This document shows positions 8,522-16,698 of a stretch of DNA of 43,149 bases, in pieces. The notes beneath the pieces are model-generated. The model saw nothing but the letters and a program-made list of their open reading frames with translations. It made no database searches and was not told the DNA's origin. Location of the stretch: contig NZ_CAAKON010000051.1 of assembly GCF_901212655.1 (NCBI RefSeq), positions 1 through 43,149 on the forward strand, in the 5' to 3' direction. Origin of the DNA: Olsenella uli (GTDB lineage: Bacteria; Actinomycetota; Coriobacteriia; Coriobacteriales; Atopobiaceae). Position numbers and translations under genes: made by a program. Within the stretch, counting starts at the first letter, position 1. The number at the start of each line of letters is the position of its first letter.

Positions 8522-11122
8522 GTGGCCATCGAGCTTCTTGCCCCGGCGGGCGGCCCCGAGCCGTTCCGTGCCGCGCTCGCGGCGGGGGCCGACGCCATCT
8601 ACTGCGGCGTGGGCAACGACTTCAACGCACGCCGCAGCGCGCACAACTTCACCTACGACGACTTCGAGGCCGCCTGCCGCGCCGCGCACCTCGCTGGCAC
8701 CCGCGTCTACGTGACCATCAACGTGGTGGTGCAGCAGGGCGAGATGGGCCGTGCGCTCGCGCTTGTGCGCTCGGCCGCCCTGCGCGGGGCCGACGCCTTC
8801 ATCGTGCAGGACTGGGGTCTGTTCGCCGAGATTCGCCGCACCTGGCCCGAGCTTGAGCTGCACGTCTCCACGCAGGCGAACGTGCACGACGCGCGCGGCA
8901 CCGCCTGGGCCCGTGCCCAGGGGGCGCATCGCGTGACGCTCTCGCGCGAGCTGTCGCTGAAAGAGATTCGCCGCATTGCCGAGGAGGGCGTTGAGTTGGA
9001 GGTCTTTGGCCACGGCGCCCTGTGCTTCTGCTACTCCGGCGCGTGCCTCATGTCGAGTATGGCGGGCGGCCGAAGCGCCAACCGCGGGCTTTGCGCGCAG
9101 CCCTGCCGCCTGCCGTATGACCTGGTGGACGAGTCTGGCCGCGCCATCGAGGCCGAGGGGCGCACCCGGCCGCTCTGCCCCAAGGACGCCTGCACCGCCC
9201 AGGACGTGGGCGCCCTCATGGACGCCGGCGTGGGCTCGCTCAAGGTTGAGGGCCGCATGAAGGCGCCCGACTACGTGTGGAGCGTCGTGGGCGCCTATCG
9301 CGAGCAGATCGACGACGTGCTGGCGGCGCAGGGCTCGGGCCCGGTGCCCGCGGGCCTGTCCGAGTTGGGCGCCACGCCGGTGGAGCCGGCCGTGGCCCGC
9401 CGGCTCAAGCGCGCTTTCAACCGCGACTTCACCGATGCCTACCTGCGCGGCACCTCGGGCGACGAGATGATGAGCTACGAGCGATCCAACAACCGCGGGC
9501 AGCTCGTGGGCGAGGTCATCTCGAGCGAGGGGGCCCAGGTACAGCGACGCGACGGCCGCGGCAACCTGCACCGCGATCCGCGTCAGGGGCGCAGGAGCGC
9601 TCGGTGCACGGTGCGGGTGCGCGTGAGCGAGCCGGTGGGGGCCGGCGACCTCCTGGAGCTCCGTCCCGTCGACAACCCCGACGCCTTCCTCACGGCCACC
9701 GTGCCTGAGGACGTACCCGCCGGAGGCACGGTGGAGTGTCGCGTGGCGCGCCCGATGCCGGTGGGGTGCCCGGCGCGGCTCATCCGCAGCAGGGCAGCCC
9801 ACGACGGGTCCGACGCCGCGCTTGCCCGCGAGGTGCCGCGCCGCCGGCCGGTGTGCGTGCGCGTGGTGGCACGCGTGGGCCAACCGTTCTGCGTGGAGCT
9901 CGCCTGCGTGGGCGGCCCCGAGCTGTCGGGCGGGGGCCTGCCGCATGCTGCGGCGGAGGGCTTCGTGGTGGAGCCGGCTCGCACGAAGGCCGTGACCCGC
10001 GAGGATCTTGTGGCGCACGTGGGCCGCATGGGCGGCTCGGCCTTCGAGCCCGTCTCGTTCGACGTTGAGCTCGACGAGGGCTGCGGCATGGGGTTCTCGG
10101 CCGTGCACAAGGTGCGCGCCGCTGCCTGCGAGGCGCTCGAGCGCGCGATTCTGGCGCCGTATGCCGAGCGTGCGACCTCGCTTGCTCCGCAGCCGAGCGA
10201 GCTCTCGGCTGCGGGCGCGCGGACTGCTGCCGGCGCGAGGGCTGCGGGCGCGCGGGTGGCCGCGAGCGGCTCCGCTTCTGCCCCGGCTGCCGCCGCCGAC
10301 CCCTCGTGCGTGGAGGTGTGCGTCATCGCGGCGTCGCCCGAGGTCGCGATCGCGGCGCTTGAGGCGGGCGCCTCGCGCGTCTATGCCTGGGCCGACGATC
10401 TCTCCGCCGATGGCTCCGGCGTGCCTGCGGCGAGCTGGCCCGAGGGGGTTACGCCCATCCTGGACGAGGTCTGCCGCGAGCCGGACCACGCCCGCCTCGA
10501 TGCCTGGGTGCTCCCGGGCGCCCCGGTGGCCGTGGGCAACGTGTCCGAGCTGGCGCTTGCCGCGGAGCGCGGCGCGGCCCCCGAGGTTCGCGGCTGCATC
10601 CCAGTGCACAACATGAGCTGCCTTGCGGCCCTGGAGCGCGCCGGCGCCGCGGCCGTGTGGCTCTCGCCCGAGCTCACGCTCGAGGAGATCTCCTCGCTTG
10701 CCCCTGCCGCCACGGTGCCCGTGGGCCTCGTGGTCTCCGGCAGGCCGCGCGTGATGACGAGCGAGCACTGCGTGCTGCAGACCGCCGGCGCGTGCATCCA
10801 CGACTGCGCGCGCTGCCGCCTGCGCCCCCGCCGACTCTCCCTGCGTGACCGCGACGGCAAGCTCCTCCCGGTGCGCACGGACCTGCACGGCCGCTCGCGC
10901 ATCTACGACGCCTTCCCCCTGGACCTGACGCCGCAGGTGGGAGAGCTTGCGCGCGCGGGCGTCTCGCGCATGGCCGTGGACGCCACGCTGCTGGACGGCT
11001 CCGAGGCCGCCTTTGCGGTGACGCGACTCGTGCGCGCCCTCGCGGCAGTCTCCGCCGGCAGGAAGCCCGCACCGCGTGACCGCCACGCAACGAGCGGTCA
11101 CCTCTTCACTGGCATCGGCTAG
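8522..11122 (+). CDS. U32 family protein with duplicated U32 regions (RlhA/YhbU-like)
   Basis: 866 aa. The N-terminal U32 domain carries the family signature EVFGHGALCFCYSGACLMSS (residues 160-179) and nearby cysteines that in characterised relatives support an Fe-S cluster used for tRNA/rRNA hydroxylation or other modification. The family is historically called collagenase-like, but proteolysis is not implied. A DUF3656-like middle region follows (about 320-540), then an Ala/Gly/Ser-rich linker (about 550-595), then a second U32-like region ending in a Cys cluster (HDCARCRLRP). GTG 8522 follows AAAGGTGGG; other in-frame GTGs upstream (8507, 8477) are possible. It stands between tyrS and the NifU-type genes; Fe-S dependence would fit that neighbourhood, which is inference. 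Confidence 0.85.
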   Translation: MAIELLAPAGGPEPFRAALAAGADAIYCGVGNDFNARRSAHNFTYDDFEAACRAAHLAGTRVYVTINVVVQQGEMGRALALVRSAALRGADAFIVQDWGLFAEIRRTWPELELHVSTQANVHDARGTAWARAQGAHRVTLSRELSLKEIRRIAEEGVELEVFGHGALCFCYSGACLMSSMAGGRSANRGLCAQPCRLPYDLVDESGRAIEAEGRTRPLCPKDACTAQDVGALMDAGVGSLKVEGRMKAPDYVWSVVGAYREQIDDVLAAQGSGPVPAGLSELGATPVEPAVARRLKRAFNRDFTDAYLRGTSGDEMMSYERSNNRGQLVGEVISSEGAQVQRRDGRGNLHRDPRQGRRSARCTVRVRVSEPVGAGDLLELRPVDNPDAFLTATVPEDVPAGGTVECRVARPMPVGCPARLIRSRAAHDGSDAALAREVPRRRPVCVRVVARVGQPFCVELACVGGPELSGGGLPHAAAEGFVVEPARTKAVTREDLVAHVGRMGGSAFEPVSFDVELDEGCGMGFSAVHKVRAAACEALERAILAPYAERATSLAPQPSELSAAGARTAAGARAAGARVAASGSASAPAAAADPSCVEVCVIAASPEVAIAALEAGASRVYAWADDLSADGSGVPAASWPEGVTPILDEVCREPDHARLDAWVLPGAPVAVGNVSELALAAERGAAPEVRGCIPVHNMSCLAALERAGAAAVWLSPELTLEEISSLAPAATVPVGLVVSGRPRVMTSEHCVLQTAGACIHDCARCRLRPRRLSLRDRDGKLLPVRTDLHGRSRIYDAFPLDLTPQVGELARAGVSRMAVDATLLDGSEAAFAVTRLVRALAAVSAGRKPAPRDRHATSGHLFTGIG

Positions 11123-11127
11123 TTATT

Positions 11128-11192
11128 GGGGGCAGGCCCTTTGCAGGTTTCCTGACAGCCTTTTCAGAGAACTTGCAAAGGGGCCTGCCCCC
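11128..11192. repeat. Imperfect palindrome after the U32 gene, REP-like or terminator
   Basis: Left arm 11128-11149 and right arm 11170-11192 are complementary over about 22 bp with one gap and one mismatch, with a 20-nt loop. It starts 5 nt after the U32 stop. The minus-strand reading resembles the element at 40953-40989, suggesting a dispersed REP-like family. It may also terminate the tyrS-U32 transcript, but no strong U-tract follows. Confidence 0.65.
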
Positions 11193-11352
11193 GATTTCGT
11201 ATGACTTGATATGTGGGCCGGGTGCTGGCATATTCGGAGACTTGGGTATAGCAAAGGAAGTTGTGCGGCAAGGGGCCGCACGGCAAGGAGACGCGGGGCG
11301 CAGACCCCGCGCACGTGACTGTTCGCCCGGCGTGCCGGGGGAGAGGATAGAC

Positions 11353-11694
11353 ATGGCAGAGACCGAGACCAACAACGAGAACCCCCAGGACACCGCGCGG
11401 GCGCAGGACTCCCAGGCTCCGGCGCAGGCCGCCGACAAGCCCGCCGAGGGCGCCCGCCCCAAGGTTGACCAGCAGCTGCTCGAGGACGTCATCGACGCCA
11501 TCCGCCCGAGCTTCCAGGCAGACGGCGGCGACCTCGAGCTCGTCGGCTGCGACGAGGACGGCGTCGTCACCGTCGAGATGGTGGGAGCCTGCGCCGGCTG
11601 CATGTTCGCCGCGAGCGACATCACCGAGGGCATCGACACGATCATCCGCGAGCACGTGCCCGGCGTCACGGCCGTGCGCCCGGTGATGTACTAG
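11353..11694 (+). CDS. NifU C-terminal-domain (Nfu-type) Fe-S protein with acidic N-terminal extension
   Basis: 113 aa. Residues about 38-113 form a NifU-C domain with ADGGDLEL and the cluster-binding CAGC of GACAGCMF. Members carry or deliver [4Fe-4S] clusters. The first about 37 residues are a polar Glu/Asn/Gln/Ala-rich tail not needed for the fold. ATG 11353 was chosen, with GGGGGAGAGG upstream. It is a tandem paralogue of the gene at 11895, from which 200 nt without other genes separates it. Confidence 0.9.
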   Translation: MAETETNNENPQDTARAQDSQAPAQAADKPAEGARPKVDQQLLEDVIDAIRPSFQADGGDLELVGCDEDGVVTVEMVGACAGCMFAASDITEGIDTIIREHVPGVTAVRPVMY

Positions 11695-11894
11695 GCTATT
11701 GTTCGCAGGGGCCCTCGCGCGTGCGCGTGCGACCGCGCAAGCCCGCCGCACGCGCGGGAACGACGCGATGCCCTCGCGCAGGGGCGGGGCCCCGCGGGAA
11801 GCAAGGCGGCCAAGGGCCGCAGAAATCGAGGCGCACGCACCGCGGCATAGGCTCGCGGGCGCGCGCCTCGGCATACGAAGGGGAGGTGCCGGCA

Positions 11895-12128
11895 ATGTCG
11901 GTTGACAAGGACCTGCTCGCCGCGGTGCTCGACGCGGTCCGCCCGAGCCTGCAGGCAGACGGCGGAGACCTCGAGCTCATCGGCGTGGACGAGAATGGCG
12001 TCGTCTCCATCGAGCTCCAGGGCGCGTGCTCGGGCTGCTCGCTGTCGGACATGACCGTCTCGCAGGGCATCGAGCGCGTGCTCATCGAGAACGTGCCGGG
12101 CGTCACGCGCGTGCAGGCGGTGGTGTAG
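11895..12128 (+). CDS. Minimal NifU C-terminal-domain (Nfu-type) Fe-S protein
   Basis: 77 aa, a bare NifU-C domain with QADGGDLEL and CSGC. Very similar to the C-terminal part of the preceding NifU-type protein, so a tandem duplication is likely. GGGAGGT precedes the ATG. The stop is 2 nt before the dcd start, so the two are probably translationally coupled; no functional link to dCTP deaminase is known to me. Confidence 0.9.
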   Translation: MSVDKDLLAAVLDAVRPSLQADGGDLELIGVDENGVVSIELQGACSGCSLSDMTVSQGIERVLIENVPGVTRVQAVV

Positions 12129-12130
12129 CC

Positions 12131-12688
12131 ATGGTGCTCTCGGACAGGGACATCAAGGCAGAGCTCGCCGCCGGCCGCATTGCTATCGAGCCGCTCGACC
12201 TTGCGGACGTGCAGCCCGCGTCGGTCGACGTGCGCCTGGGCTCGAGCTTCCGCATCTTCCGCAACTCCACCCACACCTACATCGACCCCACGACGGACCA
12301 GCCCGAGCTTACCGAGGAGGTCGTGGTACCCGAGGGCGGCCAGTTTGTCCTGCACCCGGGCCAGTTCGTGCTTGGCACCACGCTCGAGCGCATCGCCGTG
12401 CCAGACGACATCCTCGGCAAGCTCGAGGGCAAGTCCACGCTCGGCCGCCTGGGCCTCATGATCCACTCCACCGCCGGCTACGTGGACCCGGGCTGGGACG
12501 GCGAGATTACGCTCGAGCTCTCGAACGTGGCCACGCTGCCCATCGTTCTGCACCCAGGCATGCGCATCGGGCAGATGAGCTTCGAGCGCATGACGAGCCC
12601 GGCCGAGCGCCCCTACGGATCCACGGGGCTCGGCAGCCACTACCAGGGCCAGCGCGGTGCCGCCGCCGCGTACACGCTCACGCGCTAG
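12131..12688 (+). CDS. dcd: dCTP deaminase, probably the dUMP-forming bifunctional type
   Basis: 185 aa. Deaminates dCTP in the pyrimidine nucleotide pathway. Conserved blocks: [47 protein letters not shown] (deaminase Glu within ITLELSN), PGMRIGQM and the C-terminal YQGQRG. The overall sequence is very close to what I recall of the mycobacterial enzyme, which also hydrolyses the triphosphate to give dUMP; that assignment is by resemblance only. Start is the ATG at 12131, 2 nt after the preceding stop. Confidence 0.93.
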   Translation: MVLSDRDIKAELAAGRIAIEPLDLADVQPASVDVRLGSSFRIFRNSTHTYIDPTTDQPELTEEVVVPEGGQFVLHPGQFVLGTTLERIAVPDDILGKLEGKSTLGRLGLMIHSTAGYVDPGWDGEITLELSNVATLPIVLHPGMRIGQMSFERMTSPAERPYGSTGLGSHYQGQRGAAAAYTLTR

Positions 12689-12845
12689 CCGGGTCTCGTC
12701 GCGGGGTTGCCTCCGTCGGGAGATGTGCCTCGCCTGCCAGAGACTTACCAGTCGCGCGTCGCCCGTCTCATGCGCCACTCGTCTCACTCCTCGGGCGCCT
12801 GCCTTCGCGCGGGCGCCCGCTCGTATCAGGAAGGACCAAGCCCAC

Positions 12846-13661
12846 ATGCTCAACGAGCTCTACCAAAGCCTGGACCCGGTGGCCATCTCCCTCGGCCCCA
12901 TCGCCATCCGCTGGTACGCCCTTGCCTACCTCGCCGGCTTCGTGCTCGCGGGCGTGGTCGTCACGCGCGTGGCCTCCCATTGGGAGCTGGGCCTCACGGG
13001 CTATGAGGTCTCGAACGTCATCATCGGCATCGCGTGGGGCGTCATCATTGGCGCGCGCCTGTTCTACTGCGTCTTCTACGGCGACGGCTACTACCTGGCG
13101 CACCCGCTCGAGGTCTTTGCGCTCTCCGAGGGCGGCATGAGCTTCCACGGCGGCCTGTTTGGCGCGGTGGTGGGAGGGGCGCTCGTGTGCCGTGCCTGCC
13201 GCATCTCCATCCCCACGATGTGCGACCTCGGCGTCATCGGGGCGCCCATCGGCCTGTTCTTTGGTCGCTGTGCCAACTTCGTGAACGGTGAGCTTTGGGG
13301 CAAGCCCACGGACCTGCCCTGGGGCGTGGTGTTCGAGACGGGCGGCGACGTGGCCCGGCATCCCAGCCAGCTCTACGAGGCGCTGCTCGAGGGCGTCGTG
13401 ATTTTCTGCGTGCTATTCGCGATGTCGCGCAGGCGTCCGGCGCGTTCGCAGGGCACCTTCATGGGCACGTTCCTCGTGCTCTACGGCGTGTTCCGCTTCC
13501 TCATCGAGTTCGTGCGCGTGCCCGACGCCCAGCTTGGCTACCTCTTTGGGCCCGTGACGATGGGCCAGCTGCTGAGCCTGCCGCTCGTGGTGGCCGGCAT
13601 TGCCGTGCTTGCGTGGGCAAGGCGTACGAAGCGGCAGCAGGTGGGGCACGTCGAGGCCTAG
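12846..13661 (+). CDS. lgt: Prolipoprotein diacylglyceryl transferase
   Basis: 271 aa integral membrane enzyme adding diacylglycerol to the lipobox Cys of prolipoproteins, the first step of lipoprotein maturation. About seven membrane helices. The Lgt signature GRCANFVNGELWGKPT is intact, preceded by MSFHGGLFGA (conserved His) and followed by RHPSQLYEALLEG. GGAAGGACC precedes the ATG. The THI5-type binding protein at 22326 is a likely client. A 157-nt gap separates it from dcd. Confidence 0.96.
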   Translation: MLNELYQSLDPVAISLGPIAIRWYALAYLAGFVLAGVVVTRVASHWELGLTGYEVSNVIIGIAWGVIIGARLFYCVFYGDGYYLAHPLEVFALSEGGMSFHGGLFGAVVGGALVCRACRISIPTMCDLGVIGAPIGLFFGRCANFVNGELWGKPTDLPWGVVFETGGDVARHPSQLYEALLEGVVIFCVLFAMSRRRPARSQGTFMGTFLVLYGVFRFLIEFVRVPDAQLGYLFGPVTMGQLLSLPLVVAGIAVLAWARRTKRQQVGHVEA

Positions 13662-13667
13662 TGGTGC

Positions 13668-13673
13668 TATCAT
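13668..13673 (+). promoter_or_regulatory. Candidate -10 box (TATCAT) of the yebC transcript
   Basis: TATCAT 6 nt after the lgt stop and 108 nt before the yebC start. A second candidate, TATGCT, is at about 13707. Neither has a clear -35 box. Confidence 0.25.
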
Positions 13674-13781
13674 TCGAAAGGTTGCGCGTGCCCGCCCTCG
13701 GGCGTATGCTCGCGCAGAATCGCTCGTAAGTAGTTTGCGCGCGGCTGAGACGCCGAGCGCTGCGGCAAGAAGGAGACGCGC

Positions 13782-14582
13782 ATGTCCGGACACTCCAAGT
13801 GGGCAACCACCAAGCATCGTAAGGGCGCGCAGGACGCCAAGCGCTCGGCGCTGTTCTCGAAGCTCTCCCGCAACATCACCGTTGCGGCCAAGCTCGGCGG
13901 CGACCCGCTCCCGGAGAACAACGCCTCCCTGGCTGCCGCCGTGGCCAAGGCTCGCATGTCCTCCATGCCCAAGGACCGCATCAAGGCCGCCATCGACAAG
14001 GCCTTTGGCGCCGGCGCCGACGCCGCGATCTACTCCGAGGTTGCCTACGAGGGCTACGGCCCCGCTGGCGTCGCCGTCTACGTTGACTGCCTGACGGACA
14101 ACAAGAACCGTACCGCGGCCGACGTTCGCTCTGCGTTCTCCCACTCCGGCGGCTCCCTCGGCACCTCCGGCTCCGTTGCGTTCCAGTTCGAGCGCAAGGG
14201 CTCCCTGGCCGTTGACAAGGTCATCAAGTCCGACGAGAAGAAGGTCCCCGACAAGGAGAACGCCGTCGACGAGGACGAGTTCATGATGGCTGTCGCCGAG
14301 GCTGGCGGAGACGACTACGAGGACGCCGGCGACGAGTGGATCGTCTGGACCAAGTACGACAACATGCCGCAGGTCGTGAAGGGCCTCGAGGACCAGGGCA
14401 TCGAGGTCAAGGGCTCCGAGCTCACCATGGTTCCCACCACCCCGACCGAGGTCTCTCCCGTCGACGCCAAGAAGGTCCAGCGCCTCGTCGACCGCCTCGA
14501 GGAGCTTGAGGACGTCCAGAACGTCTATCACACGATGGACATGACGGATGAGGTTCTCGCCGCCCTGGAGGAGGACGAGTAG
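13782..14582 (+). CDS. YebC/PmpR family DNA-binding transcriptional regulator
   Basis: 266 aa. Starts MSGHSKWATTKHRKGAQDAKR, the hallmark N-terminus of the family, followed by SRNITVAAK, MPKDRIKAAIDKA and the central YEGYGPAGVAVYVDCLTDNKNRTA block. Length is slightly above the usual 240-250 because of an acidic insertion near residues 145-185. Members act as regulators or as translation factors relieving proline-related stalling; which applies here cannot be told. The ATG follows AAGAAGGAG. Codon use is less extreme in GC than in the neighbours, as expected for a highly expressed gene. Confidence 0.93.
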   Translation: MSGHSKWATTKHRKGAQDAKRSALFSKLSRNITVAAKLGGDPLPENNASLAAAVAKARMSSMPKDRIKAAIDKAFGAGADAAIYSEVAYEGYGPAGVAVYVDCLTDNKNRTAADVRSAFSHSGGSLGTSGSVAFQFERKGSLAVDKVIKSDEKKVPDKENAVDEDEFMMAVAEAGGDDYEDAGDEWIVWTKYDNMPQVVKGLEDQGIEVKGSELTMVPTTPTEVSPVDAKKVQRLVDRLEELEDVQNVYHTMDMTDEVLAALEEDE

Positions 14583-14589
14583 CCGGTCG

Positions 14590-14678
14590 TTTCTGGCACC
14601 TCGCCTTGACGTTCGATCGTCGCTCACGTGCATAGGCGCGCTTTGCCTCTCTTTCATGTCAATATGGCATGCCAGAAA
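14590..14678. repeat. 9-bp inverted repeat in the yebC-amaP intergenic region
   Basis: TTTCTGGCA (14590-14598) and TGCCAGAAA (14670-14678) are perfect complements 71 nt apart; the right arm overlaps the palindrome TGGCATGCCA (14665-14674). The 257-nt gap between yebC and amaP is less GC-rich than its surroundings and holds no gene. Regulatory meaning unproven. Confidence 0.4.
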
Positions 14679-14735
14679 GCCGCTTTGGTCTTCCTGAGAA
14701 GAGGAGCACGAATGAACGGCGGGAGCTCTTCGGGG

Positions 14736-14741
14736 TATCCT
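14736..14741 (+). promoter_or_regulatory. Candidate -10 box (TATCCT) of the amaP-asp23-murT operon
   Basis: TATCCT within GGGGTATCCT, 98 nt before the amaP ATG. The GGGTAT part also fits a SigB-type -10, but no matching SigB -35 box is seen, so the sigma class is undecided. Confidence 0.3.
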
Positions 14742-14839
14742 AGTGTGCAGTGCGCGCCCTGGTCGGGAGGCCGGGGCGCGTTTTCGTTATGTGCCCCTTG
14801 GGGGCGGAATGGCCGGAGGGCTCCGGCGGGGGAGGATTC

Positions 14840-15547
14840 ATGGGCGGCTTCAGGCGCTTCGTGCTGTTCGTGTTCTCGTTGGCGGGCATCGCTTGCCTGC
14901 TGGCGCTGGCGCTACCGTGGTTTGGCCTCTACGGTGACGCCTTTGCCACGCTTGGCGAGTACGAGGCCTACTACGTTGCCGTTGAGGTGTGCCTTGCCAT
15001 GACGGGCGCCTGGCTCGCGTGGAACCTCCTGCGGTCGCTCTTCAGCCGCCGCCACGACGCCATCTCCGTCATGGTCATCGACGGAGGCCAGATCACGGTC
15101 ACCAAGAGCGCCGTGGCCTCCCAGGCCTCGCGCATCGTGGAGGAGGGCGGCCTTGGCCTCGCCAAGAGCGTAGACGTCCTTGCCGGCTCTCATGGCCCGG
15201 TTCGCGTGAACGTGAAGGTGACGCCCCACCAGTCCGTGGACGTCCAGCATGAGGCCCCGATTTTGCACGAGGCGCTCGTGGCGGGCCTTACTGCCATGTG
15301 CGGCGAGCGTCTGGGCGAGGTTGACATCGAGTTCCTCGAGGCGGAGGAGCCTCGCTCCCTTGTCGCGGATGCCGCGTACGAGGAAGAGGCCCGGGAGGGG
15401 GGCGGTCCTGCGTCCGCGCCCTCCGCCGGGCCGGCCGCAACGGCCCTTCCCAAACCGGTGCCCGCCGCGGCCGAGGCCCCCATGCCCGCCGATGCCGACA
15501 CCACGGGCGACATCACCATCCCCATGCGCGGGGAGAGGGAGGAGTAG
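14840..15547 (+). CDS. AmaP-like alkaline shock response membrane anchor protein
   Basis: 235 aa. Two hydrophobic helices at the N-terminus (about 7-28 and 48-68) form a hairpin, followed by a soluble region (about 75-175) of the AmaP type (ISVMVIDGGQITVTKSA, VRVNVKVTPHQSVD) and an Ala/Pro-rich tail. In firmicutes AmaP tethers Asp23 to the membrane; here the DUF2273 and Asp23 genes follow directly, so the same role is inferred. GGGGGAGGA precedes ATG 14840. The stop is 2 nt before the next ATG. The tail from about 180 is longer and more repetitive than usual. Confidence 0.82.
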   Translation: MGGFRRFVLFVFSLAGIACLLALALPWFGLYGDAFATLGEYEAYYVAVEVCLAMTGAWLAWNLLRSLFSRRHDAISVMVIDGGQITVTKSAVASQASRIVEEGGLGLAKSVDVLAGSHGPVRVNVKVTPHQSVDVQHEAPILHEALVAGLTAMCGERLGEVDIEFLEAEEPRSLVADAAYEEEAREGGGPASAPSAGPAATALPKPVPAAAEAPMPADADTTGDITIPMRGEREE

Positions 15548-15549
15548 CG

Positions 15550-16053
15550 ATGGCCCAGGACAAGATTCAGGCGCGCATCGAGCCCGCATCCGCCGACACC
15601 AAGTCCGAGGGCACATCGGCCACACCGGCGGCGAAGCGCTCGGACGCCTCCGTGGACGCCGGCGCCCAGGGCGCGCCCTCCGGCAGCGCGCCGCATGCGG
15701 CCCCGGCGGCCGGCGTCTCCGGCCAGCAAGCATCCGCGAAGGCTCCCACCACGGGTGCCTCCGCGTCCTCGTCGACCGGCGACGCGGCCACGGCTCCCGG
15801 CGCTGTCGAGGTAGCTCCCGCAAACTACCTCGACCGTGCGTGTGCCTGGCTCGCCGAGACATTCCCCAACAGCCGGCATGCCGTCCTCGGCGGCATCTGC
15901 GGCCTCATCGTTGCCCTGCTGCTGTTCACCATCGGCGTGCTCGACACCCTCATTGTCGCCGTCTGCATCGCCTGCGGCGTTGCCGTGGGTCAGTACCTTG
16001 ACGGCGACCCCAAGCTCGCCCGCATCGTCCAGAGCCTTATCAAGAGGCGCTAG
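15550..16053 (+). CDS. DUF2273 small membrane protein with long disordered N-terminus
   Basis: 167 aa. The last about 70 residues are a DUF2273 domain: an amphipathic start (LDRACAWLAETFPNSRHAVLGG), two membrane helices and the ending YLDGDPKLARIVQSLIKRR. DUF2273 proteins are normally only 60-80 aa; here about 95 Ala/Ser/Gly/Thr-rich residues precede the domain. The gene lies between amaP and asp23, the standard cassette order, and shares its ribosome site region (GGGGAGAGGGAGGAG) with the end of amaP. Confidence 0.8.
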   Translation: MAQDKIQARIEPASADTKSEGTSATPAAKRSDASVDAGAQGAPSGSAPHAAPAAGVSGQQASAKAPTTGASASSSTGDAATAPGAVEVAPANYLDRACAWLAETFPNSRHAVLGGICGLIVALLLFTIGVLDTLIVAVCIACGVAVGQYLDGDPKLARIVQSLIKRR

Positions 16054-16130
16054 CCCTAGATCTGGCCCGGCGTCGGCCTTGCCCGGCGCCGCCCCTTTGC
16101 CACGCATCACGTTTTCGGATAGGAGAAAGC

Positions 16131-16697
16131 ATGAGCACCCAGGCCACCAACGACACGACCACCACCAAGGCCGATCAGCGCGCGCCACAGACCGCTGGGG
16201 AGGCGCCGGCCGCCGAGGAGACGCAGGACAAGTCCATCGAGCCTGCGGACGCCGCCTCAGGAGACCTCACGCTCTCCGACGCCGACGAGGACCTCGACTC
16301 GGAGGACTCGCTCACCTTCTCCAACGGCGTCATCGAGAAGATCGTGGCCATCTCCGTGCGCGACGTGCCGGGCGTGCTTGGCATGAAGGGCGGCTTCCTC
16401 AACCGCGTGCAGGAGACCTTTGGCGCCTCCGACCCTACCAAGGGCGTCTCCGTGGAGGTCATGCCGGACAACTCCGTGCGCGTGAACATCTCCGTGCTCA
16501 TCGAGTACGGTGCCTACGCGCCGCAGGTGTTCGAGGACGTGAAGAAGGTCGTCGTCAAGCAGGTCGTGGGCATGACGGGCCTCGAGGTGGGCGGCGTGAA
16601 CCTTCGCATCGAGGACGTGCTCACGCCCGAGGAGTTCGAGCACATGAAGGGCACGCGCGATGCCGAGGACGCTCCGTCTGAGGACGAGGCGGAGTAG
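16131..16697 (+). CDS. Asp23/Gls24 family envelope stress response protein
   Basis: 188 aa. An acidic low-complexity N-terminus (about 1-60) precedes an Asp23 domain (about 62-165) with FSNGVIEKIVAISVRDVPGV, VSVEVMPDNSVRVNISVLIEYG and VNLRIEDVLTPEE. Asp23 proteins assemble under the membrane through AmaP and respond to envelope stress. AGGAGAAAGC precedes the ATG. The murT start is 1 nt after its stop, so lipid II amidation would be co-expressed with this module. Confidence 0.9.
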   Translation: MSTQATNDTTTTKADQRAPQTAGEAPAAEETQDKSIEPADAASGDLTLSDADEDLDSEDSLTFSNGVIEKIVAISVRDVPGVLGMKGGFLNRVQETFGASDPTKGVSVEVMPDNSVRVNISVLIEYGAYAPQVFEDVKKVVVKQVVGMTGLEVGGVNLRIEDVLTPEEFEHMKGTRDAEDAPSEDEAE

Positions 16698-16698
16698 C

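Noticed and set aside
8222..11101. Minus-strand open frame of 959 codons
   Set aside because: Lies opposite the U32 gene, which has clear family motifs; Arg/Ala/His-rich with no recognisable domain.
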